DNA of 59,237 nucleotides from Desulfovibrio sp. GTDB lineage: Bacteria > Desulfobacterota > Desulfovibrionia > Desulfovibrionales > Desulfovibrionaceae. Positions 29,662-36,783 of this stretch are shown here, one piece after another. The notes beneath the pieces are model-generated. The model was not told where the DNA came from and made no database searches. It saw only the letters and a program-made list of their open reading frames with translations. The translations under genes and the position numbers were made by a program. The first letter of the stretch is position 1. Each line of letters starts with the position of its first letter. The stretch is from positions 1 through 59,237 of the forward strand of contig JAISKK010000054.1 in NCBI GenBank assembly GCA_031260965.1, written 5' to 3'.

Positions 29662-30507
29662 TTACGCCCGGTTGGGTTTGAATCTGAACAGATTCCCCGG
29701 TTGCGCGGGGATCTCCGGCCAGTCTTTGCGGACGCCGCGAAAGGTCATGCGATGTAAGGGACAAGGTCCCTTTTCCGCTATGGCCGCAAGATGTTCTTTA
29801 GTCCCATAACCTTTGTGCCGGGCGAAACCGTAGCCGGGATAAAAGGTGTCCAGACGCAGCATAATCCCATCACGTAAGGTTTTTGCCAGCACTGAGGCGG
29901 CCGAGATCACCGGGGCCAGGGCGTCGCCGTCCACCAGGGCATATTGTCTGGGCAGAGGCGGGATGAAATTCGGGAAACGGTAGGGGCTTTGGGGAAAGTA
30001 CTGGGCGAAGGCCAGATGCGTGGCCGGGATCCCGGCTGCGGCCGCTTGCCACTGGGCTGGGGGGATGGTCTGGTTGCCGTCGATAAAAAGTTCAGGCAGA
30101 AGCAAGTTCCCCTGTTTTTTTTCTTCCCCTTTTTCCTCAAGTTTGGCGGCCAGAGCCAGGACGGCGCGGGACATGGCCCTGAAGTCGGCGTTTAAAATGT
30201 TGACGGCGTCTATTTCATCCTGCCAGGCCAGTCCGGCCCCAAAGGCTTCGGCCTTTTCAACAGCCAGAGAGGCCAGAAGTTCACGTTTGGCGGGGGGGAG
30301 TTTTTTGGAATCGTCAAGGCCGGGCAATTCCCGTTTGAAATCAAAGCCGAAGGGAAAAAGAACAGCCGCAGCGACAACCGGCCCGGCCAGACAACCCCGT
30401 CCGGCTTCATCGATGCCTATGCGCCTCTCTGTTGGGGATATGCTGCCTTTGCCCCGGCGGCTTGGGGATGCCGCGTCTTTGGCGGTGCGTCCGGAAAGCA
30501 GGGAAAT
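29662..30507 (-). CDS. rnhB: ribonuclease HII; ORF-track start (TTG 30327) is too short, reading frame extends to the rplS stop with a probable ATT start at 30507
   Basis: Upstream extension decoded by hand gives GIDEAGRGCLAGPVVAAAVLFPFGFDFKRELPGLDDSKKL, the essential N-terminal RNase HII motif; no ATG/GTG/TTG upstream of it before rplS. Confidence 0.9.
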   Translation of the reverse strand: MSLLSGRTAKDAASPSRRGKGSISPTERRIGIDEAGRGCLAGPVVAAAVLFPFGFDFKRELPGLDDSKKLPPAKRELLASLAVEKAEAFGAGLAWQDEIDAVNILNADFRAMSRAVLALAAKLEEKGEEKKQGNLLLPELFIDGNQTIPPAQWQAAAAGIPATHLAFAQYFPQSPYRFPNFIPPLPRQYALVDGDALAPVISAASVLAKTLRDGIMLRLDTFYPGYGFARHKGYGTKEHLAAIAEKGPCPLHRMTFRGVRKDWPEIPAQPGNLFRFKPNRA

Positions 30508-30854
30508 TACCAGCGTTTCCTCGGGCGGATGCGGGCGGCTTTGCCTTTCAGGCCGCGCAGATAATAAAGACGGCTGCGCCGCACATGACCCTGCTGCACT
30601 ATTTCCACGCTTTCAATAAAGGGGGAGTGCAGGGGGAATACACGTTCAACGCCAACGCCACTGGAGATTTTGCGCACAGTGAAAGTTCCGGCGGTGAGGC
30701 CCTTGCGCAGGCGGATCACGTTGCCCTGAAATACCTGTACCCGCTCTTTTTCGCCTTCGACAATGCGCATATGCACCTTGACCGCATCACCGGGTTTGAA
30801 GCGGGGCAAATCCGCGCGCCGGTGTTCCAGCTCGATTTTTTCGATAATATTCAT
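30507..30854 (-). CDS. rplS: 50S ribosomal protein L19
   Basis: [47 protein letters not shown]. Confidence 0.97.
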   Translation of the reverse strand: MNIIEKIELEHRRADLPRFKPGDAVKVHMRIVEGEKERVQVFQGNVIRLRKGLTAGTFTVRKISSGVGVERVFPLHSPFIESVEIVQQGHVRRSRLYYLRGLKGKAARIRPRKRW

Positions 30855-30872
30855 GGCTGTCTCCTTAATACT

Positions 30873-32192
30873 TCAACGCCAGTCATTCAGAATACGGTCA
30901 AACATAATGGCCGCCGCCGCGCGCACGGACAGATGATTATAGCCGTTCACAGGACGCAGGGGCGGGGCCGATGCGTCGCAAAGTTCAAGTGCTTCCGGGG
31001 CCAGCCCGTGCCCGGTTCCGAAAAGGAGCAGGACCGGGCGTTTGCGCAGTTCTTCCGCTATCTCCGCAAAATTTATGCCGGGCAAAGATGCCCCGGAATT
31101 GCGCGCGGAAGTCGCAACCAGCAGGGCTTTATGCCCGCTGACCTTTTCCAGATCCGCACGGGCTTCTGCTATATCTTTTCCTTCCCGGACCAGAGCAAGG
31201 GCTTTCGCCCGATCCGGATTGGAACGCGCTCCCCGGCCTTTCGTCCAGTAACGCAGGATATCCCGCAACAGCTCCCGCTGATCCGCAAGCGGACTTAACA
31301 CATAAAAAGCGCCAAGACCATAGCTGCACGAACTGCGGGCTATATCGTGAATGTCAAGATTTGTCAAAGAGGAGGCCGAGGAATTTTCTTCGCGGTCCAG
31401 CACCGGATAATGGACAAGGGCACAGTTAAGATTGCGGCCGAGTTTTGTTTCCGGCAGACTCAGAATAAATTCCGAATCGACAGACTCCCGCAGGGCGGCG
31501 GGGAGAAGTTCCGGCCGTTTTTCCAGGGTGGCGCATAAAGAAGCCTGCCTGCGCCAGACGGATATGCGTTTGTGGTCCCCGCACAGCAGGGTTTTGGGCA
31601 CGGCCAGACCCTCGAAAATTTCCGGGCGCGTATATTGTGGATATTCCAGGAGTCCGGAGGAAAAGCTCTCCTCCACTCCGGATTCGGCGTGACCCATAAA
31701 ACCGGGGCGCAGTCGGGCCACGGTCTCAATCAGGCAGAGGGCGGCGGCCTCGCCGCCGTTCAGGACAAAATCACCGATGCTCACAGTCTCGGCCGGGAAA
31801 AGCTCTTCAATGCGTGCGTCAATCCCTTCATAGCGTCCGCAGATCAGGGTCAGACAGGGATTTTCGCTGTCCAGGGCAAGGCGCCCGGCCTTTTGTTGGG
31901 TCAGAGGGCGCCCCGCAGCCGTAAGCAGGATCAAAGGCCCCGGTCCTTCCTCACTATGCGGTGCAAACCCCAGGCTTTGCAGGGTCAGACTCAGAGGTTT
32001 GGGCATCATGACCATGCCCGGTCCTCCGCCGTAAGGGCGGTCATCCACGGTGCGCCGTGCGTCGTCGGTCTGATCGCGGGGATTGAGAAAGGAAAAGCTG
32101 ATGAGTCCGAGTTCGCGGGCGCGTTGCAACAGCCCGCAATTCAAAGGTCCGTCAAAAAATTCCGGGAAGAGCGTGATGATGTTGAAGTGCAT
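30873..32192 (-). CDS. trmD: tRNA (guanine-N1)-methyltransferase fused to a C-terminal SPOUT-like RNA methyltransferase domain
   Basis: MHFNIITLFPEFFDGPL start at 32192; LICGRYEGIDARIEE and SIGDFVLNGGEAA TrmD motifs; about 180 aa extension VHYPVLDREE...VLLLFGTGHGLAPEAL...NHLSVRAAAAIMFDRI. Confidence 0.93.
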   Translation of the reverse strand: MHFNIITLFPEFFDGPLNCGLLQRARELGLISFSFLNPRDQTDDARRTVDDRPYGGGPGMVMMPKPLSLTLQSLGFAPHSEEGPGPLILLTAAGRPLTQQKAGRLALDSENPCLTLICGRYEGIDARIEELFPAETVSIGDFVLNGGEAAALCLIETVARLRPGFMGHAESGVEESFSSGLLEYPQYTRPEIFEGLAVPKTLLCGDHKRISVWRRQASLCATLEKRPELLPAALRESVDSEFILSLPETKLGRNLNCALVHYPVLDREENSSASSLTNLDIHDIARSSCSYGLGAFYVLSPLADQRELLRDILRYWTKGRGARSNPDRAKALALVREGKDIAEARADLEKVSGHKALLVATSARNSGASLPGINFAEIAEELRKRPVLLLFGTGHGLAPEALELCDASAPPLRPVNGYNHLSVRAAAAIMFDRILNDWR

Positions 32193-32217
32193 GGCCTGTG
32201 GTTTTGCCGGGACCGTT

Positions 32218-32754
32218 TCAAGGCTGTTGATAAATGTCCAGAAGACCCGGCGGCGGGGAGATGCGCGCTTCGCCTTTTTCCGGATCAAGGGACAGGATGA
32301 ATGCGCTGACAGCCGGGAAGAGTATTTCCCGTCCCTCTGCGTCAATTATGGTCCATATCGTCTGTCCCGCCGGACATTGCGCTTCGCGGATCAAACCGAG
32401 TTCTTGCTCCGCTCCGAAAGCGTCCGGAACAAAGACCCTGAAACCCGGCAGGGCGGCGAGGGGCAGGGATTCTCCCCCCGCAAAGTCTCCGGCAGGCTTT
32501 AAAACCGTGTGCGCGCATAGCGCTTGCGCCGCGTTGCGATCACTTATCCCCTCCAGAGAGAGAAGTGCCCGTCCTTCGCGCCGCCTGCATGCCAGAACGC
32601 GAAAAGGACGGCTTTCTCCGCCCGCGCGCGGGCGCAAAAAAATTTCACCCGCCGGATCAGATTGCAGATTGGCGTCCGGAACAAAAATGAGCTCACCGCG
32701 CAGACCATGTGCCCTGCTTATGAATCCGATGGGATAGAGCTTGTCCTGGGCCAT
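32218..32754 (-). CDS. rimM: ribosome maturation factor RimM
   Basis: LYPIGFISRAHGLRGELIF; conserved position between KH protein and trmD. Confidence 0.93.
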   Translation of the reverse strand: MAQDKLYPIGFISRAHGLRGELIFVPDANLQSDPAGEIFLRPRAGGESRPFRVLACRRREGRALLSLEGISDRNAAQALCAHTVLKPAGDFAGGESLPLAALPGFRVFVPDAFGAEQELGLIREAQCPAGQTIWTIIDAEGREILFPAVSAFILSLDPEKGEARISPPPGLLDIYQQP

Positions 32755-32801
32755 GTCTCAATGTTGATCTGCCCTACGACAGGTCGGTTGCCAAATTCGC
32801 T

Positions 32802-33035
32802 CTATTCCAGGATTTCCAGGACGGAACGCTTTTTCAGCCGGGTAGAGGCAGCGCCCAGGATGGCGCGGACGGCATGGACCGTGCGGCCCTGTTTGCCGAT
32901 CACCTTGCCGATGTCTTCCTTGGCGACGCGCAGCTCATATACGACCTTCTGCTCATCTTCTTCCGTCTGCGTAATCTGGACCTCATCGGGGTTATCGACA
33001 AGAGATTTAACAATAAATTCAAGTAGTTCTTTCAT
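32802..33035 (-). CDS. khpA: KH-domain RNA-binding protein (KhpA/YlqC)
   Basis: MKELLEFIVKSLVDNPDEVQI...VAKEDIGKVIGKQGRTVHAVRAIL. Confidence 0.93.
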   Translation of the reverse strand: MKELLEFIVKSLVDNPDEVQITQTEEDEQKVVYELRVAKEDIGKVIGKQGRTVHAVRAILGAASTRLKKRSVLEILE

Positions 33036-33125
33036 AGTATGTCCGTGCGCCGCAAATTCTGAAGTCGTGGCGGGGGCAGCCCGCCATGCAGGCGCAAAGG
33101 GGGCGGGCCGCTTGCGAAAGCGCGG

Positions 33126-33362
33126 CTAGGGCAGATTTTTCAGCAGACTGCGTACAGTGTCTGTGGCTTCAGCGCCGAGTTTCAGCCATTTGTCCACTTT
33201 TTCCCGGTTGATTTCCACCTTGGCCGGATTGACCATGGGGTTGTAATAGCCCAGGAATTCAAGCGGACGTCCGTCTCTGCGGCTGCCGGAATTGGCTGCC
33301 ACAACACGGTAAAAGGGGTGTTTCTTGCTGCCCATACGGGTCAGTCTGATTTTTACGGCCAT
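33126..33362 (-). CDS. rpsP: 30S ribosomal protein S16
   Basis: [42 protein letters not shown]. Confidence 0.97.
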   Translation of the reverse strand: MAVKIRLTRMGSKKHPFYRVVAANSGSRRDGRPLEFLGYYNPMVNPAKVEINREKVDKWLKLGAEATDTVRSLLKNLP

Positions 33363-33392
33363 TTTTTCTCCCTGTTCTGGATCTGTTTGCCT

Positions 33393-33509
33393 TAGAGCAT
33401 TTCACTCGTGAAATTCCCGCAAGGATTTACCATAAATCCTTGCCGCCAAATAGGCGCAGGCGAGCTTTGCCCGCCGTAAGCGACTATGGGATAGCGTAAA
33501 TTGTTCTAA
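33393..33509 (+). repeat. dispersed palindromic repeat, copy E
   Basis: TTAGAGCATTT...AAATTGTTCTAA; perfect 11-bp stem GCAAGGATTTA/TAAATCCTTGC at 33419-33443; CCGTAAGCGAC core shared with A and B. Confidence 0.75.
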
Positions 33510-35014
33510 CGGCGGTTTTTCTTTTTTCTTTGTCTTTCTTCTTTGCGTTTTTTGCGCAGTTTTTGCTGCTCTTCAGTGGACTGCGTAAAACCCGCGCCCA
33601 TATCGGCGTTAGGCATGAGTCCCAGAGCCTGGGCATCCATCCCGGCCGGCAGGTTTGCGCCCGGGAAACGGGGCAATCCGCCGCCCAGTCCGGGAATGCC
33701 CCTGGGCATTTTGCCTCCTCCGCCGGCCATGCGCTGCATCATTGTGCGCATTTGCTCAAATTGTTTGAGCAGGCGGTTGACATCAGCCACGGTCACGCCG
33801 CTGCCGGCGGCGATGCGCTGTTTACGGCTCGGATTGATGATGCCGGGGCGTTGGCGCTCCTTTTTGGTCATGGAATTGATCATGGCCTCAAGCTTGTTCA
33901 TCTCCTTGTCCGGAGCGGCTATCCCTCCCAGTCTGCGGCGCAGTTCGCCCATTCCGGGCACGAGTTTGAGGAGGTTCTCCACGGACCCAAGTTTTTTCAT
34001 CCGGCGCATCTGGGTGCGGAAGTCTTCGAAATTGAACTCGGCCTTACGGAATTTGCGTTCCAGTTCCTCGGCGTCTTCCTGTTCAATGCTGGCCTGGGCT
34101 TTTTCGATAAGGGTGAGCATGTCGCCCATGCCCAGGATGCGTCCGGCCACGCGCTCCGGATAAAAAGGCTCCAGTTCGGAAATTTTTTCACCGATGCCGA
34201 CAAATTTTATATTCTTGCCGGTTACGGAGCGGATGGAGAAAGCCGCGCCTCCGCGCGCATCGCCGTCCATCTTGGTCAAAATCACGCCGCTTATGTCCAG
34301 GGCGGCGTCAAAGGCTTCGGCCACGCCCACGGCATCCTGTCCGGTCATGGCGTCGGCCACGAAAAGGATTTCCCGGGGCCGGATATTTTCCTTGATGGCC
34401 GTAAGCTCGCGCATCAGTGTTTCATCAATGTGCAGCCGCCCGGCCGTATCCAGAAGGATTACATCGCAGCCCGCCTCCTGGGCGGCCTTTATGGAGTCCC
34501 GGGCTATATCAACCGGGTTCATAAAGGGGGTGGACGGGTAGCAGGGCATGTCCAGGCCGGAGGCCAGGCTTGCCAACTGTTCAATAGCGGCCGGACGATA
34601 GACGTCCGCCGGGACAAAATAGGGTTTGTGACCCAGATCCCGCAGATAAAAAGCCAGTTTGCCTGCTGTGGTGGTTTTGCCGGAGCCTTGCAGACCGGTC
34701 AGCATCAGGACATGGGGAGGACGCCCGGAGAGATCAAGTCCACCCCCTTCGCCCCCCAGCAGGGCGGTCAACTCGGAATGTACAACGCGGACCACCTGCT
34801 GCGCCGGGGTCAGGCGTTTTTCCTCATCCCCGCCCAGGCACTTCTCGCGCACATTTTCTATAAAAGTGCGGACCACCTTGAGATTGACATCCGCATCCAG
34901 AAGGGCAAGGCGCACTTCACCAAGGGCAGCGTCGACGGAAGCGGCGTCGAGCCCGGCCCGGCCGCCGAATTTGCGAAAAACATCGCTTAACCTTTCGGAT
35001 AGACTCTCGAACAT
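33506..35014 (-). CDS. ffh: signal recognition particle protein Ffh
   Basis: GLQGSGKTTTAGKLA, DTAGRL, TKMDGDARGGAAFS; M domain with GMGEL. Confidence 0.97.
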   Translation of the reverse strand: MFESLSERLSDVFRKFGGRAGLDAASVDAALGEVRLALLDADVNLKVVRTFIENVREKCLGGDEEKRLTPAQQVVRVVHSELTALLGGEGGGLDLSGRPPHVLMLTGLQGSGKTTTAGKLAFYLRDLGHKPYFVPADVYRPAAIEQLASLASGLDMPCYPSTPFMNPVDIARDSIKAAQEAGCDVILLDTAGRLHIDETLMRELTAIKENIRPREILFVADAMTGQDAVGVAEAFDAALDISGVILTKMDGDARGGAAFSIRSVTGKNIKFVGIGEKISELEPFYPERVAGRILGMGDMLTLIEKAQASIEQEDAEELERKFRKAEFNFEDFRTQMRRMKKLGSVENLLKLVPGMGELRRRLGGIAAPDKEMNKLEAMINSMTKKERQRPGIINPSRKQRIAAGSGVTVADVNRLLKQFEQMRTMMQRMAGGGGKMPRGIPGLGGGLPRFPGANLPAGMDAQALGLMPNADMGAGFTQSTEEQQKLRKKRKEERQRKKKNRR

Positions 35015-35151
35015 GCCTGTCCTTTATGGGTCCTGTGTTGAAAGGCTTGTTCATTACTCCGGCTTTGCGGGAAAGTCAAATGCGCAGGTCTTGTCTGCCC
35101 TTTGGGAATCCGCTAAAAATTTACCGTTATGTCTGCGTGGAGGGAGGAAAA

Positions 35152-36657
35152 ATGCTGGACACACTGCGGGTACAAAGTTTTATTGAAGAAATGTGGAGCT
35201 TTGCAGGAGAGGAAAAGAGCCTTGTCGTTCAGGGGCTGGAAGATTTTATACGAATCCCCAATCTGTCCCCTGCCTTTGATGAGTACTGGGCGGAAAACGG
35301 CCATCTGGACGCAGCGGCGGAGGCATTGGCTGCAAGCGTGGAGAAGCTCAAAGAGTTTTGGGCCGGACGCGGCATCCGGACAAATGACATCAGCGTTGAG
35401 ATCATCGGGGGACGAAAAGCGCCGCTTGCAGGTGAGGATGGAAAAAGGCGCACTCCCCTGCTGCTCGTGGAAGTCCCCGCATACGCCGGCTATTCTGGCG
35501 CCGACACAGTTCTGCTGTACGGGCATCTGGACAAGCAGCCGGAGATGCTCCCCTGGTCTGCGGGTCTTATGCCGCGTGTGCCGCTTATCAGAGACGGCAA
35601 ACTTTACGGGCGCGGGTGCGCGGACGACGGCTACGCCCTTTTCAGCGCCCTTTCGGCGCTGGCCGCCCTGCGCGGGCAAAACGCGCCGCATGCGCGCTCC
35701 GTCATTCTCATTGAGGCGCGTGAGGAATCCGACTGCGTTGACATTGAGTATTACCTGCAAAGTCTGGCCGGACATCTGGGCGATGTTTCTTTTGTGACCT
35801 GTCTGGATTCGGGGGCGGGGAATTACGAACGGCTCTGGCTCACCAGTTCGCTTAGGGGGATCGTGAGCGGTCTTTTGAAGGTTACGGTGCTGTCCGGCGG
35901 AGTGCATTCCGGGCTGGCCTCCGGTATTGTGCCTTCCCCTTTCCGTATTCTGCGCGCTTTGTTGTCCCGTATTGAGGATCAGACTTCCGGGGTGGTCCGC
36001 TTGAAGGCGTTGCATACATTAATTCCAGCGGCAGTCGCGGGTGAAGCCAAGGATGCTGCAAATGCGTTGGGCGATAATGTATTCAGGCATTTCCCCTTTA
36101 TCGACGAAAAGGTTCGTCCGGTGACGGCAGACAGGGCCAGGCTCCTGCTGAACCGGACCTGGCGCCCCCAGCTTTCGGTCACCGGCGTTTCGGGCCTGCC
36201 TGAGGCCGCCAGGGCGGGAAGCGTCACCCTGCCTTATGTGGAGGCGAAGATTTCAATTCGCACCCCTCCGACCCTTGACGGCCATAAAGCTGGCGCGGCA
36301 GTGAAGAAACTTTTTGAGGAAAAGCCTCCTTATAACGCGCATGTTGTCTTCACTGCGGATGAGCCTCGTTCAGGCTGGGCGGCCCCGCAACGGGCGCAAT
36401 GGCTGGAGAGGGCCGCGCAGGAAGCCTCGGTCGCCTTTTTCGGCAAAAAATCCCTGAGTCTGGGCGAGGGCGGCACCATAGACCTCATCTCCATGTTGAG
36501 CGGCGCTTATCCGGCGGCCGAACTTTTCATCACCGGGGTGCTCGGACCCGGCGCCAACGCCCACGGTCCGGATGAGAGCCTGGATCTGGATATGGCGCGT
36601 AAGGTGACCATGTGCGCCGCGCATGTGCTTGCGGCTCATGCCGCGCGAAAGGCATAA
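35152..36657 (+). CDS. M20 family metallopeptidase (dipeptidase-like)
   Basis: LLYGHLDKQPEM, GRGCADDGYALFSALSAL, EAREESD motifs; ATG 35152 preceded by GGAGGAAAA. Confidence 0.9.
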   Translation: MLDTLRVQSFIEEMWSFAGEEKSLVVQGLEDFIRIPNLSPAFDEYWAENGHLDAAAEALAASVEKLKEFWAGRGIRTNDISVEIIGGRKAPLAGEDGKRRTPLLLVEVPAYAGYSGADTVLLYGHLDKQPEMLPWSAGLMPRVPLIRDGKLYGRGCADDGYALFSALSALAALRGQNAPHARSVILIEAREESDCVDIEYYLQSLAGHLGDVSFVTCLDSGAGNYERLWLTSSLRGIVSGLLKVTVLSGGVHSGLASGIVPSPFRILRALLSRIEDQTSGVVRLKALHTLIPAAVAGEAKDAANALGDNVFRHFPFIDEKVRPVTADRARLLLNRTWRPQLSVTGVSGLPEAARAGSVTLPYVEAKISIRTPPTLDGHKAGAAVKKLFEEKPPYNAHVVFTADEPRSGWAAPQRAQWLERAAQEASVAFFGKKSLSLGEGGTIDLISMLSGAYPAAELFITGVLGPGANAHGPDESLDLDMARKVTMCAAHVLAAHAARKA

Positions 36658-36681
36658 ATTCGCAAAGCCCGATAAACAGGT

Positions 36682-36718
36682 GCGGCGCGGCCCCCTTGTT
36701 GGGTTGACGCCGCGCCGC
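36682..36718. terminator. GC-rich stem-loop between convergent genes
   Basis: GCGGCGCGGC (36682-36691) / GCCGCGCCGC (36709-36718). Confidence 0.4.
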
Positions 36719-36783
36719 GTATGGAAGCAAGGTTGCTGTTTGTCCGGATGGGCTATTGCCTGTTTGACAAATAAACAATCATA

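Noticed and set aside
33530-34990. 486-aa plus-strand ORF opposite ffh
   Set aside because: Mirror frame of the strongly supported Ffh coding sequence.
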